A stretch of 64,000 bases of DNA from Lustribacter sp965277075 (GTDB lineage: Bacteria; Vulcanimicrobiota; Vulcanimicrobiia; Vulcanimicrobiales; Vulcanimicrobiaceae), in contig OZ255707.1 in assembly GCA_965277075.1 (NCBI GenBank), forward strand, positions 1,240,001 to 1,304,000. Reading direction: 5' to 3'. The notes under the pieces were generated by a model. It was not told where the DNA came from and did no database searches. It worked only from the letters and a program-made list of their open reading frames with translations. This document shows, piece after piece, positions 16,037 through 25,151 of this stretch. The position numbers were made by a program, and so were the translations under genes. Position 1 is the first letter of the stretch, and each line of letters begins with the position of its first letter.

Positions 16037-17836
16037 TCAGGCACTGCCGAGCGCGCGATCGAGGTAGAAGGCAGCGCTGATCAACGCCATGTGCGTGAAC
16101 GCTTGCGGAAAGTTGCCCATGTGCTCGCCGGCCGTCCCGGTCTCTTCGGAAAAAAGTCCGAGATGATTCGCGTAGCCGAGCATCTTTTCGAAAAGGTACC
16201 GCGCTTTGGGCAAGTCGCCCGACCGCGCCACGCACTCGACGAACCAGAACGAACACATATTGAACGTTCCCTCGCCTCCGGCGATTCCGTCCGCACCGTC
16301 GCTGCCGCGATACCGGAAGACGAGACTGTCATCGGTCAGCTGGTCCTCGACGGCACGGAGTGTCGAGAGCCAGCGCGGGTCCGTCGGCGCGATGAAACGG
16401 ACCAGCGGCATCAAGAGGCACGCGGCATCGAGCCGATCGCTTCCCTCGGCTTGCACGAATGCGCCCAACGCTTCGTTCCAGAAACGCTCGTGGATGAACT
16501 GATAGAGGGCATCGCGTTGCGCGATCCAGGTTTCGAGCGGAGCCGGTAAGGACCGCTTCATCGCAACGCGCACGGCGCGGTCGAGAGCGACCCAGCACAT
16601 CACCTTGGTGTGCAACAGACTTGCGCGCTCGCGGCGAAATTCCCAAATGCCGTCGTCGGGCAAGCTCCAGTTGGCGGCGACCCAATTGACGGTTCGTACG
16701 ATGCCGTTCCACCCGCGCCAAGAAACCTGCTCGCCGTATTTATCGGAGAGATACAACGAGTCCATGAACTCGCCGTAGATATCGATCTGCAGTTGATGTT
16801 CGGCTCCGTTGCCGATCCGCACCGGCCGCGAACCGGCGTATCCGTCGAGATGCGGCAGCTCCATTTCGGAGAGTTCGCTCCCGCCGTCGAGGCGATACAC
16901 CGCTCGCAGCGTGCCGTCGGAACCCGAGTCTTCGGCGCGCGCCTGCAGCCAGCGCATGAACGCGTTCGCTTCGTCGACGTACCCGAGCCGCAGGAGCGCG
17001 TACACGGTGAAGGCGGAATCCCGCAGCCACGTGTACCGGTAGTCCCAGTTACGCGTTCCACCGGCGAGTTCGGGCAGGCCGAAGGTCGGCGCCGCCACGA
17101 CCGAACCGTGGTCGACTGAGGTCAGCAATTTAAGCGTCAATGCGGATCGGTTGACGACTTCTCGCCACCTGCCGCGGTATGCCGAGCGTCCCGACCACGC
17201 ACGCCAGAAATCGCACGTCGCCTTGAACGCTTGGGGCACGTACTCGGCCGTGACCGCAACGCTTTGCGCGCCGTGCGCGGCGTCCTCGAGGATGAAAAAC
17301 GCCGTGTCGCCCGCCGGCAGAACGAAGTCCGCCCGTGACGCTCCGCCGTCGATCTCGAGCCGGACGTTCGAGCGCAAACGTAGGCGAATTCCACCCGGGC
17401 CGCCGGACGTGAAGACGTGCGAACCGTCTTCGGATTCCAGCCGATGTTCGGCCCGGCCGTAATCGAACGCCGGCGCGCACAGCATATGGAATCGGACGTC
17501 GTTGCGCACCGCCTTGATACGCCGAACCAGCCGCGGACCACCGTCGGCATCACCGACGCTCATGAAGTCTGATATTTCCGCCACGCCGTCGCGCGAGAGG
17601 GCGCGCGTCAACAGCACGTTGGTTTCGTGAAAGTAGAGCTGCCGTGCCTGCGCGGCGTCGAAAGCGGCCGCTAATTCGAACCGTCCGCCGCGCTCGCGAT
17701 CGAGCAACGAAGCAAAGATCGACGGACTATCAAATCGAGGCCAGCAGCAAAAGTCGATGGTTCCGGTCATATCGACAAGGGCGGCCGTTCGCATGTCGCC
17801 GACGATTCCGTGGTTCGCGATGGATTGCGACGTCAC
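16037..17836 (-). CDS. GH15 family glycoside hydrolase (glucoamylase/trehalase-like)
   Basis: This is a cytosolic-type alpha-glucan or trehalose hydrolase of about 599 aa. The N-terminal beta-sandwich begins IANHGIVGDMRTAALVDMTGTIDFCCWPRFDSPSIFASLLD, matching bacterial GH15 proteins. The (alpha/alpha)6 barrel has RNWDYRYTWLRDSAF, DGIWEFRRERASLLHTKVMCWVALDRAV (general-acid Glu) and GLFSEETGTAGEHMGNFPQAFTHMALI. GTG 17836 is preferred because a longer GTG start (17854) sits in the T-tract of an upstream terminator. No Shine-Dalgarno is clear. No export signal is visible. The exact substrate cannot be told from sequence. Confidence 0.85.
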   Translation of the reverse strand: MTSQSIANHGIVGDMRTAALVDMTGTIDFCCWPRFDSPSIFASLLDRERGGRFELAAAFDAAQARQLYFHETNVLLTRALSRDGVAEISDFMSVGDADGGPRLVRRIKAVRNDVRFHMLCAPAFDYGRAEHRLESEDGSHVFTSGGPGGIRLRLRSNVRLEIDGGASRADFVLPAGDTAFFILEDAAHGAQSVAVTAEYVPQAFKATCDFWRAWSGRSAYRGRWREVVNRSALTLKLLTSVDHGSVVAAPTFGLPELAGGTRNWDYRYTWLRDSAFTVYALLRLGYVDEANAFMRWLQARAEDSGSDGTLRAVYRLDGGSELSEMELPHLDGYAGSRPVRIGNGAEHQLQIDIYGEFMDSLYLSDKYGEQVSWRGWNGIVRTVNWVAANWSLPDDGIWEFRRERASLLHTKVMCWVALDRAVRVAMKRSLPAPLETWIAQRDALYQFIHERFWNEALGAFVQAEGSDRLDAACLLMPLVRFIAPTDPRWLSTLRAVEDQLTDDSLVFRYRGSDGADGIAGGEGTFNMCSFWFVECVARSGDLPKARYLFEKMLGYANHLGLFSEETGTAGEHMGNFPQAFTHMALISAAFYLDRALGSA

Positions 17837-17854
17837 GGCAGGGATGTGACGCAC

Positions 17855-17884
17855 AAAAAGAAGCCGGTCGCCGAAGCGACCGGC
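17855..17884 (-). terminator. Rho-independent terminator after the HiPIP-like gene
   Basis: On the minus strand a 9-bp stem GCCGGTCGC/GCGACCGGC with a TTCG tetraloop (17863-17884) is followed by TTCTTTTTG. It lies between the HiPIP stop and the GH15 start, so it should separate their transcripts or limit read-through. Confidence 0.75.
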
Positions 17885-17903
17885 CGCGTGAGTCGGGGCG
17901 CGC

Positions 17904-17933
17904 TAGTGTGCTGTCTTCTGAGACCGCACACTA
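17904..17933. repeat. Long imperfect hairpin overlapping the HiPIP stop codon
   Basis: TAGTGTGC and GCACACTA (8-bp arms, 17904-17911 and 17926-17933) enclose a second stem GTCT/AGAC with loop TCTG and one mismatch between the stems. On the minus strand the first arm includes the HiPIP TAG stop. No T-tract follows, so it may stabilise the mRNA 3' end ahead of the real terminator at 17855-17884. Confidence 0.5.
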
Positions 17934-18194
17934 ATGAGCTTTAGGCGCGAATGCGATACAGTAGCCGTTCGGACTGATCACGCCTTTGACGACCGAGCAG
18001 CCTGCCGGTGCCTTGAAGAGCGAACACGCCGAACATTTCTGACCCTTCGGGCCGGGTTTCAACTGGTACTTGAATTGCGCTTTGGTTCCGCTCGAATCGT
18101 CGGCGGCGGCCGCAACAGCGGTCGTCGCGGCAACCGCGAGCGGTAAACCGGCAATCAGGGAGATGATTTCGCCGCGAGAAATTCTATCTGACAC
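17931..18194 (-). CDS. High-potential iron-sulfur protein (HiPIP)-like
   Basis: This small exported electron carrier has 87 aa. An N-terminal signal resembles a Tat or Sec leader (SRGEIISLIAGLPLAVAATTAVA). The mature part holds four cysteines, C54, C57, C66 and C79, in the order CxxC-x8-C-x12-C. The family uses this spacing to bind one [4Fe-4S] cluster. YQLKPGPKGQKCSAC and SPNGYCIAF fit small HiPIPs. It stands alone between hslU and a terminator, with no neighbouring oxidase or cytochrome to name its partner. Confidence 0.85.
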   Translation of the reverse strand: MSDRISRGEIISLIAGLPLAVAATTAVAAAADDSSGTKAQFKYQLKPGPKGQKCSACSLFKAPAGCSVVKGVISPNGYCIAFAPKAH

Positions 18195-18226
18195 GATGAT
18201 GCCTCCGGAAGTACGTTAGAAGTACG

Positions 18227-19675
18227 TTATAAGATGAAATTGGAGAGGTCCGCGTTGGCAGCGATCTCCTCCAGCCGTTCAACGACATACGAAGCGTCGA
18301 TCGTTACGGTTGCTGCCGTCTCCGGTGCTGCATACCCAATCTCCTCGAATAATCGCTCCAATACGGTGTGTAGACGCCGCGCCCCGATGTTTTCACTCCG
18401 CTCGTTAACCTCGGTTGCAATACGGGCGATCGCTGCGATCGCATCCGGCATCACGTCGAGGGTCACGCCGTCCGTTGCAAGTAGCGCCGTGTATTGACTG
18501 AGCAGCGCGTTCTTGGGCTGTGTGAGGATCGTCTCGAAGTCGGCTGCCGTCAGGCTATCGAGCTCGACCCGAATGGGAAACCGTCCCTGCAGCTCGGGGA
18601 TGAGGTCCGACGGCTTGCTCATGTGGAATGCGCCCGCCGCGATGAAGAGCACGTGATCGGTTGCGAGCGCCCCGTACTTCGTGTTGACCGTGCTGCCCTC
18701 AACGATCGGTAAGATGTCGCGCTGCACGCCCTCGCGCGAGACGTCGACGCCGCGACCTTCGCGCGTCGCGATCTTGTCGATCTCGTCGATGAAGATGATA
18801 CCGCGCTCTCCGGCGCGGCGTAGCGCTTCACGTTTGACCGCGTCCATATCGATCAGTTTGCCTTCTTCTTCTTGCCCGAAGATACGGCGCGCGTCGACGA
18901 CCGTCACCCGCTTCTTCGCGCGCTTCTTGGGCAGCAAGCCGGACAGCATTTCGTTCATGTCGCCGCCGCCGTTCATGCCCGCCGGATCGCCGCCGCCCAT
19001 CACGCCGATCGGCAACTGCTGCGCTTCCTCGACGTCAATCTCGATCAGCCGCACGTCGTAGAAACCGCGTTCGATGTCGGCGCGCGCTTCGTCGCGAATG
19101 CGTTGCGACTCGTGCGGCGGCGCTTGCTGCACGGCCGGCGCCGGAGGAGCTTGCTGCTGCGCGCCTTGCGCGCCGAACGAATTGCCGAAGATCGAGCCGA
19201 GCGTCGCCGAAAACGGATTGGATTGCTGCGGCTGCGGCGGCCGCGTTTCGGGATGCAACACGTCGATGATGCGTTCGACCGCGGCGTGATCGGCGGCATC
19301 TTTCACATCGCCGCGGCGCTCGTCGCGCACCATACGAATCGACGCTTCGGCCAAATCGCGAACCATCGACTCGACGTCGCGTCCGACGTAACCGACCTCG
19401 GTGTACTTCGTCGCCTCGACTTTGACGAAGGGCGCGCCGGCAAGCGATGCGAGCCGGCGCGCGATCTCCGTTTTGCCGACGCCCGTCGGCCCGATCATCA
19501 GGATGTTCTTCGGAATGATATCGCGCTGCATCTCGTCCGGCAGTTTCTCGCGCCGGTAGCGGTTGCGCAGCGCGATCGCGACCGCCCGCTTCGCCTTCGC
19601 TTGCCCGACGATGTACTTGTCGAGTTCCGCGACGATCTGTCGCGGCGTGAGTTCGTCGATCGTGGTGGTGATCAT
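18227..19675 (-). CDS. hslU: ATP-dependent protease ATPase subunit HslU
   Basis: This AAA+ unfoldase (482 aa) feeds substrates to HslV. It has Walker A GPTGVGKT, the pore-loop segment TKYTEVGYVGRDVE, Walker B IIFIDEIDKIA, sensor region TDHVLFIAAGAFHMSKPSDLIPELQGRFPIRVEL, and the C-terminal DLSNFIL that docks into HslV. The I-domain contains a Gln/Pro/Ala-rich low-complexity insertion (about residues 150-195 in this start). ATG 19675 lies 4 nt after the hslV stop, so the two form an operon. Confidence 0.96.
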   Translation of the reverse strand: MITTTIDELTPRQIVAELDKYIVGQAKAKRAVAIALRNRYRREKLPDEMQRDIIPKNILMIGPTGVGKTEIARRLASLAGAPFVKVEATKYTEVGYVGRDVESMVRDLAEASIRMVRDERRGDVKDAADHAAVERIIDVLHPETRPPQPQQSNPFSATLGSIFGNSFGAQGAQQQAPPAPAVQQAPPHESQRIRDEARADIERGFYDVRLIEIDVEEAQQLPIGVMGGGDPAGMNGGGDMNEMLSGLLPKKRAKKRVTVVDARRIFGQEEEGKLIDMDAVKREALRRAGERGIIFIDEIDKIATREGRGVDVSREGVQRDILPIVEGSTVNTKYGALATDHVLFIAAGAFHMSKPSDLIPELQGRFPIRVELDSLTAADFETILTQPKNALLSQYTALLATDGVTLDVMPDAIAAIARIATEVNERSENIGARRLHTVLERLFEEIGYAAPETAATVTIDASYVVERLEEIAANADLSNFIL

Positions 19676-19679
19676 AGCG

Positions 19680-20210
19680 TTAGGCGACCTCGACCGTAAT
19701 GTCGTCGTTGGTGTAGATGCAGATGCGCGATGCAATCGTAAGCGACTCGCGCGCGATCGCTTCGGCGTCGAGCGCGGAATGATGCAGGAGCGCGGTCGCC
19801 GCCGCTTGGGCGAAGGGGCCGCCGCTGCCGATCGCCGCGATACCCTCGTCGGGTTCGATCACGTCGCCCGTCCCGCTCAAGACCAACAGATGCTCCGGAT
19901 TTCCGACGAGCAGCAACGCCTCGAGCCGCCGTAACGCGCGGTCTTGCCGCCAGTCTTTGGCCAATTCGACGGCCGCCCGCATCAGATTGCTCCCCGATGC
20001 GTTGAGCTTGCCTTCGAATTTTTCGAGCAGCGTGATGCCGTCGGCGGCACTTCCGGCAAAACCGGCGATGACCGCGCCGTTCGCGACGCGCCGTACCTTG
20101 CGCGCGCCGTGCTTCATCACCGTCTTGTCGAGCGTCACCTGGCCGTCGCCCGCCATGGCAATCTTGCCGTCGCGCAACACCGCGACGATCGTGGTCGAAC
20201 GTATCCGCAT
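19680..20210 (-). CDS. hslV: ATP-dependent protease proteolytic subunit HslV
   Basis: This threonine peptidase (176 aa) assembles with HslU. The N-terminus MRIRSTTIVAVLRDGKIAMAGDGQVTLG-type sequence exposes the catalytic Thr of TTIVAV after removal of the first residues. KHGARKVRRVANGAVIAGFAGSAADGITLLEKFE and IAAIGSGGPFAQAAATALL are typical. It is the promoter-proximal gene of the hslVU pair. Confidence 0.96.
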   Translation of the reverse strand: MRIRSTTIVAVLRDGKIAMAGDGQVTLDKTVMKHGARKVRRVANGAVIAGFAGSAADGITLLEKFEGKLNASGSNLMRAAVELAKDWRQDRALRRLEALLLVGNPEHLLVLSGTGDVIEPDEGIAAIGSGGPFAQAAATALLHHSALDAEAIARESLTIASRICIYTNDDITVEVA

Positions 20211-20310
20211 CGTTCTTGGTACTCTTCGGCTCGTCTCCGAGTTGCGGCGGGTTCCCGCATTTCTCGTATCGACCCGAAGCTTCGGTCGTTGCGAATGGTA
20301 TCGGACGCGG

Positions 20311-20690
20311 TCATCTGCTCACGACCGGTACGTGCCGCAACAGGAAGTCAACGATGAGGCCGGCGATCTGCGCGGCATGCGATTCGAGAGCGAAATGGCC
20401 CGCGTCGAGCAGGTGGATTTCGGCATCCGGGATGTCTCGTGCGAACGCCTCGGCACCTCGCGGCAGAAAGAACGGATCGTTCTTGCCCCAAACCGCAAGC
20501 AGCGGTGGCCGGCGATCGCGGAAGTACTGCTGGAATTTCGGATAGAGCGCGACGTTGTTACGGTAGTCGCCGAAGAGATCGAGCTGAATTTCGTCATTGC
20601 CGGGACGGGACAACAAGAACGCGTCGAGCGTGTACGACTCCGGCGCAACCGTTGATGGATCGCTTACACCCTCCGTATACTGAAATCGAA
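20311..20690 (-). pseudogene. Alpha/beta hydrolase remnant (C-terminal part only)
   Basis: Only the C-terminal third of an alpha/beta hydrolase is present: FQYTEGVSDPSTVAPESYTLD, RPGNDEIQLDLFGDYRNNVALYP, PPLLAVWGKNDPFF (with the acid residue) and LLDAGHFALESH (with the catalytic His). The nucleophile elbow and N-terminal strands are missing. Upstream of about 20690 the frame becomes Arg/Lys-rich sequence with no resemblance to the family, and the region is occupied by the divergent CGNR promoter. It is most likely a 5'-truncated gene. Confidence 0.65.
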
Positions 20691-20743
20691 GGATTGTGGG
20701 CGGACATGGAACCCCTCCGGGATGAACGAGCAACTGCCGAAAA

Positions 20744-20814
20744 GTAACCAGCATGAACTGTGATTGATAGTTACCGATCGGGCGTAACTTGTCAATAGGC
20801 TTTTTAGTCGTTAC
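20744..20814. repeat. Two GTAAC...GTTAC pairs at 40-bp period in the CGNR promoter region
   Basis: GTAAC at 20744-20748 and 20784-20788, and GTTAC at 20770-20774 and 20810-20814, form two GTAAC-N21-GTTAC inverted pairs exactly 40 bp apart. The last one overlaps the -10 box. The pair at 20769-20774/20784-20789 also forms an AGTTAC/GTAACT dyad. This could be an operator array; five-base words can recur by chance. Confidence 0.3.
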
Positions 20815-20817
20815 ACT
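20789..20817 (+). promoter_or_regulatory. Predicted promoter of the CGNR regulator gene
   Basis: TTGTCA (20789-20794), 17-bp spacer, TACACT (20812-20817). The start point would fall at or next to the ATG at 20824, suggesting a leaderless transcript. Confidence 0.55.
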
Positions 20818-20823
20818 CGTCCG

Positions 20824-21471
20824 ATGACTCGCACGCCGTCGCTCGCCTCGCCGCTGGTGCCGCCGCTCTTTGTGGCGAGCCACCTCGCGCTCGACTTTCT
20901 CAATTCGCACGCGACACCAAACGGCGAGTCGATCGAGTGGATCGGTAACGGCACGGCTTTTGCAACGTGGTATCGGGCAGCCGGGCTCGCGGTTACACCC
21001 TCGGCGAGGGCACGAATTGCCCGGTTCAAACCCGAGGAACTGGACGCGACGGCGGCCACTGCTCGCGCACTTCGAGAATCAATCCGGGCCGGCTTGCGAA
21101 TACCCCAGACCGCACGCACGAATCCGCAGCTGCGGGCCGTCCTCAATCGATGGATGGCGAAGGGATCGAGCTTTCTCCAGCTCGAGGACGGCGGCGACGA
21201 GGTAGAACTCGTCGCGTGCGACCGGTGGACTGACGCCGAGCAGCTTCTCGTACCGCTCGCGACCGCGGCCGCGCAGTTGTTGGTCGCGGAAAATCTTTCG
21301 CGCGTACGCGTTTGCGAGGGGCCCACGTGCAGCCTCTGGTTCCTCGACCGAACGAAGGCGGGTACGCGCTGCTTTTGCAGCGCCGCGACCTGTGGTAACC
21401 GAGCCAAGGTCGCGGCATTTCGCGCACGCGAACGGGGGTCGCTGAAGGGGCCCCGCGCGAAGTCCCGTTAG
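20824..21471 (+). CDS. CGNR zinc-finger/ABATE-domain regulator
   Basis: The 215-aa protein has an N-terminal ABATE domain (LALDFLNSHATPNGESIEWI...). The C-terminal CGNR zinc finger is CEGPTCSLWFLDRTKAGTRCFCSAATCGNRAKVAAFRAR; its Cys residues and CGNR end are intact. Such proteins are stress-type DNA-binding regulators, often controlling an adjacent hydrolase or transporter. Here the divergent neighbour is the remnant of an alpha/beta hydrolase, so its former target may have decayed. Confidence 0.85.
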   Translation: MTRTPSLASPLVPPLFVASHLALDFLNSHATPNGESIEWIGNGTAFATWYRAAGLAVTPSARARIARFKPEELDATAATARALRESIRAGLRIPQTARTNPQLRAVLNRWMAKGSSFLQLEDGGDEVELVACDRWTDAEQLLVPLATAAAQLLVAENLSRVRVCEGPTCSLWFLDRTKAGTRCFCSAATCGNRAKVAAFRARERGSLKGPRAKSR

Positions 21472-21486
21472 CCGCTGGGCGGCGCG

Positions 21487-22836
21487 TTAGCGAGCGGCGA
21501 GTTCGCGCGGTGCGACCGACCGTGCGAAGGCGTCGATGTGCTCGAGCGCGCGCAGGGCGAGCGCGGCTCGCCGTTCCCGTTTCTCGCGGATCGGTTTACC
21601 GGGCAGCGGCGAGAACCACGTCCAGGTGACGTTCGCCGGCTGGAAATCGGGTGACGCCGCGTTCTGCAGGTGCGCGACGACCGCACCGAGCGCCGTATCG
21701 GCAGGCACCCTCGGCGCCGGCTCACCGTGCATGGCGTGCGCGGCGGAGATGCCCGCGATCATTCCGCCGGCTGCGGCTTCGACGTAGCCTTCCGCGCCCG
21801 TGATCTGACCGGCGAAATACATGCCCGCCCGCGACCGCAATTGCAACGTCGCATCCAGCAGCCGCGGTGCATCGATGAACGTGTTGCGATGCATCACGCC
21901 CAGCCGCACCCACTCCGCGTTTGCGAGTCCCGGCAGTTTTCCGAAGGCCTCTTTCTGTGCCGGCCACGTGAGCCGGGTTTGAAAGCCGACCAGATTCATC
22001 GCGCGGCCGGCGGCGTCTTCGTTGCGCAGCTGCACGACGGCATACGGCGCCCGTCCGGTGCGCGGATCGCGCAAACCGACCGGTTTAAGCGGACCGAAGC
22101 GCATCGCATCTTCGCCGCGCAGCGCCATCTCTTCGATCGGAAGGCAACCCTCGAAGTACGGGATCTTACCCGCTGTGGCGTCGAGCTCGAAGCCCTTCGG
22201 ATCGTGCCGGGGTAGCGTGCGCAGATCGTCAACGAAGCGCAAATACTGTTCGCGGTCGAGCGGGATGTTGAGATAGTCTTCGCCCTCGCCTTTGTCGTAG
22301 CGCGACTTGTAGTAGCACTGCTCGAGATCGATCGACTCGGTTGCCACGATCGGCGCGGCCGCGTCGTAATAGTGCAGCCGGCCGCCGCCCACGAGTGCGT
22401 CGATCTGCGCGGCGAGTGCCGGCGAGGGCAACGGACCGCAAGCAACGATGACGACGCCGTCGGCCGGGATCGCATCAATCCCCGCACGCACGATTTCGAC
22501 GGTCGGCAGCGCCGCAAGTCGCGACTCGACCAATGCGCCGAAACGCTCGCGATCGACCGCGAGCGCGCCGCCGGCCGGCACCGCCGTAGCACGCGCCGAC
22601 GTGACGATCAGCGAATCGAGCCGCACGAGCTCTTCCTTGAGCAGACCAACGGCGTTCTCGAACGCCGCGCCGCGCATCGAATTGCTGCAGACCAGTTCCG
22701 CCAGCATCGATGTGTGATGCGCCGGCCCCGACGCGTGTGGTCGCTGCTCGTACAAACGCACGGCCGCGCCGCGCCGCGCGACTTGCCACGCCGCCTCACA
22801 TCCAGCGAGTCCGCCACCGATGACGGTGACGGTCAT
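21487..22836 (-). CDS. trmFO: Folate/FAD-dependent tRNA (uracil-54-C5) methyltransferase
   Basis: It makes ribothymidine at tRNA position 54 using methylene-THF and FADH2. The 449-aa protein starts VTVIGGGLAGCEAAWQVARRG (FAD dinucleotide loop). It continues ELVCSNSMRG (conserved Cys), YYDAAAPIV, CYYKSRYDKGEGEDYLNIPLDREQY and the C-terminal FAGQITGAEGYVEAAAGGMIAG. ATG 22836 directly abuts the topA stop (TAGATG), a common topA-trmFO pairing in bacteria. Confidence 0.96.
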   Translation of the reverse strand: MTVTVIGGGLAGCEAAWQVARRGAAVRLYEQRPHASGPAHHTSMLAELVCSNSMRGAAFENAVGLLKEELVRLDSLIVTSARATAVPAGGALAVDRERFGALVESRLAALPTVEIVRAGIDAIPADGVVIVACGPLPSPALAAQIDALVGGGRLHYYDAAAPIVATESIDLEQCYYKSRYDKGEGEDYLNIPLDREQYLRFVDDLRTLPRHDPKGFELDATAGKIPYFEGCLPIEEMALRGEDAMRFGPLKPVGLRDPRTGRAPYAVVQLRNEDAAGRAMNLVGFQTRLTWPAQKEAFGKLPGLANAEWVRLGVMHRNTFIDAPRLLDATLQLRSRAGMYFAGQITGAEGYVEAAAGGMIAGISAAHAMHGEPAPRVPADTALGAVVAHLQNAASPDFQPANVTWTWFSPLPGKPIREKRERRAALALRALEHIDAFARSVAPRELAAR

Positions 22837-25047
22837 CTACACGGGTTCCAGTTCTTCAGCCTCGTCGCGTGCCGGCGAGCCACCCAGCGTGGACGTGTCG
22901 TGCTCTTTGTCCGTGTGGCATTCGAACGTCACGGCGCCGCCGCGTTTGTTTTTCGCGACGACGTAGTCGCCGCAAACGGGACACGGATCGGGAACGACGC
23001 GGTCCCAGGAGACGAAGTCACACTTCGGATAATTCGCGCAGCCGTAGAACGTGCGGCCTTTGCGCGACTTACGCTCGACGATCATCCCGCCGTCCTTAGG
23101 ACAGATCGCGCCGGTGTCTTTGAGAATCGGCATCGTCGTCTTGCATTCGGGATAGCCCGTACACGAGATGAACTTGCCGAAGCGCCCCGTCTTGATCACC
23201 ATCGGCCGCTCGCACGTCGGGCAAATCTTATCGGTCGGCTCGTCGCGCTGTTCGAACTTCGGCAGCTTCTCTTCGGCCGTCGCCAGTTCGCGGCTGAACT
23301 TGTCGTAGAACGTTCGTAAGACCGCAACCCAGTCGTCGCCGCGATCGGCGACGCCGTCGAGTTCGCCTTCCATCTGTGCCGTAAACTTCGGATCGACGAC
23401 GTCGGTGAAATGCTCGGCCAAGAGGTCGTTGACCGAAATGCCGATGTCCGTCGGGTGAAAACGGCGCTCGAGCTGTTCGACGTAGCCGCGTGCCTGAATC
23501 GTTTCGACGATCGAACTGTACGTCGACGGGCGCCCGATGCCGTTCTCCTCGAGCGCGCGAACCAGCGACGCTTCCGTGAAGCGTGGCGGCGGTTCGGTGA
23601 AGTGCTGCTTCGGTTCGAGCGCTTTGAGGTCGAGCAGCTCGTCGGCGGTGAGCTTCGGCAAGAGCGGCTTTTTCGGATCGCCCGTGAGCTCGTCGGGCAC
23701 GACGCCCGCGTCGTCGCGTCCCTCCTCGTACACGCGCAAAAAGCCGGCGAATTTCAGCACGCTGCCCGTCGAACGAAACGTGTATGCGTGGTCCTCGACT
23801 GCACTCCGCTTTGCTTCGTTTCGCTCCGGTCCACGCCGCCCGATGATCATGTCGATCGTCGTCTGATCGAAGACGGCCGGCGCCATCTGCGAGGCGACGA
23901 AGCGCTCCCAAATCAGACGGTACAGGCGGAGGTCGTCCCGCTTGAGAATCCCGGCGAGCGACTCGGGCGTGCGATGAACCGACGTCGGTCGTATCGCTTC
24001 GTGGGCGTCCTGCGCACCTTCGCGAATCTTGAACTGCTTCTGCGAACCGACGAACTCGCCGCCGTACGACGAGGTGATGAAATCCCGCGCCGCGTCGCGC
24101 GCCGAGTCGCTGATGCGCGTCGAGTCGGTCCGCATGTAGGTGATGAGCCCCTGCGTTCCTTCGGCGCCCAAATCCACGCCTTCGTATAATGACTGCGCCA
24201 GCTGCATCGTCTTGCGAACGCGGAACTTCAGTTTGCGCGAGGCTTCCTGCTGGATCGTTGAGGTCGTGAACGGCGCGGCGGCGTTCCGCTTCGTCTCGCG
24301 TTCTTTGACCGAGGACACGCGCCACTCCGCATCGCGGACCGCCTCGAGGACCTCGGTCGCCGTCTGTTCGTTCGTGACCTCGGCCTTCGCCCCGTCGATC
24401 TGGTAGAGCTCGGCCGGAAAAACCAACGGTGGAAGCCCGTTGGCAACGGCGTCGGCCTTCGATAGGCGCGCCGTGAGAGACCAGTACTCGCGCGGGATGA
24501 ACGCGAGAATCTCGCGTTCGCGGTCGACGATCAGGCGAACAGCCACGGACTGCACGCGGCCGGCGGAGAGGCCGCCTCGGACTTTCGCCCACAGCAGCGG
24601 TGAGATTTTATAGCCGACGAGCCGGTCCAGAATGCGGCGCGCCTGTTGCGCGTTGACCCGCGGCATATCGATCGAGTGCGGATCGGCGATCGCCGCGAGC
24701 GCGGCGTCCTTCGTGATCTCGTGTAACTCAATCCGTTTCGGATTCTCGAGCTTCAGCAACTCGGCCAGATGCCATGCGATCGCTTCGCCTTCGCGATCGG
24801 GGTCGGTCGCGAGATAGACGTCGCTGGCCGACTTCGCCGCCGACTTGAGCTCTTTGATGATGTCGCCCTTGCCCTTGATCGTCAGGTACTTGGGCGCGAA
24901 ATCGTGGTCCACATCGACGCCGAGCGTCGACTTCGGCAAGTCGCGGACGTGTCCGACCGAGGCCTTCACGACAAAGCGCGGCGGCAAGAATTTCTTGATG
25001 GTTCTGGCTTTCGTCGGCGATTCGACGATGATAAGTGGTTTTGCCAC
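22837..25047 (-). CDS. topA: DNA topoisomerase I
   Basis: This type IA topoisomerase (736 aa) relaxes negative supercoils. The Toprim domain has E9 in IIVESPTKA and DPDRE at 82-86. The catalytic Tyr is Y304 in LITYMRTDSTR. Two C-terminal CxxC zinc ribbons (ICPTCERPM...CTGYPEC and ICPKDGG...CANYPKC) and a third CPVCGDY segment bind ssDNA. The GTG start at 25047 (VAKPLIIVES) has GAGG upstream and matches the family N-terminus. trmFO follows without a gap. The histone-like gene is divergent, 206 bp away. Confidence 0.96.
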   Translation of the reverse strand: MAKPLIIVESPTKARTIKKFLPPRFVVKASVGHVRDLPKSTLGVDVDHDFAPKYLTIKGKGDIIKELKSAAKSASDVYLATDPDREGEAIAWHLAELLKLENPKRIELHEITKDAALAAIADPHSIDMPRVNAQQARRILDRLVGYKISPLLWAKVRGGLSAGRVQSVAVRLIVDREREILAFIPREYWSLTARLSKADAVANGLPPLVFPAELYQIDGAKAEVTNEQTATEVLEAVRDAEWRVSSVKERETKRNAAAPFTTSTIQQEASRKLKFRVRKTMQLAQSLYEGVDLGAEGTQGLITYMRTDSTRISDSARDAARDFITSSYGGEFVGSQKQFKIREGAQDAHEAIRPTSVHRTPESLAGILKRDDLRLYRLIWERFVASQMAPAVFDQTTIDMIIGRRGPERNEAKRSAVEDHAYTFRSTGSVLKFAGFLRVYEEGRDDAGVVPDELTGDPKKPLLPKLTADELLDLKALEPKQHFTEPPPRFTEASLVRALEENGIGRPSTYSSIVETIQARGYVEQLERRFHPTDIGISVNDLLAEHFTDVVDPKFTAQMEGELDGVADRGDDWVAVLRTFYDKFSRELATAEEKLPKFEQRDEPTDKICPTCERPMVIKTGRFGKFISCTGYPECKTTMPILKDTGAICPKDGGMIVERKSRKGRTFYGCANYPKCDFVSWDRVVPDPCPVCGDYVVAKNKRGGAVTFECHTDKEHDTSTLGGSPARDEAEELEPV

Positions 25048-25151
25048 GCTGACCTCGGATGAGTAAACGCCTTCAGTATAAACCCGCACGTCAAGGTCGA
25101 CATGAGACACGTTTTGGAGAGTGCCCCATGACACGCGGTCGGTCAGCCGAG

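Noticed and set aside
17885..17940. Hairpin at 17904-17933 as an IS end or attachment site
   Set aside because: No transposase, target duplication or integrase is near; it is a simple mRNA-level hairpin at a gene end.
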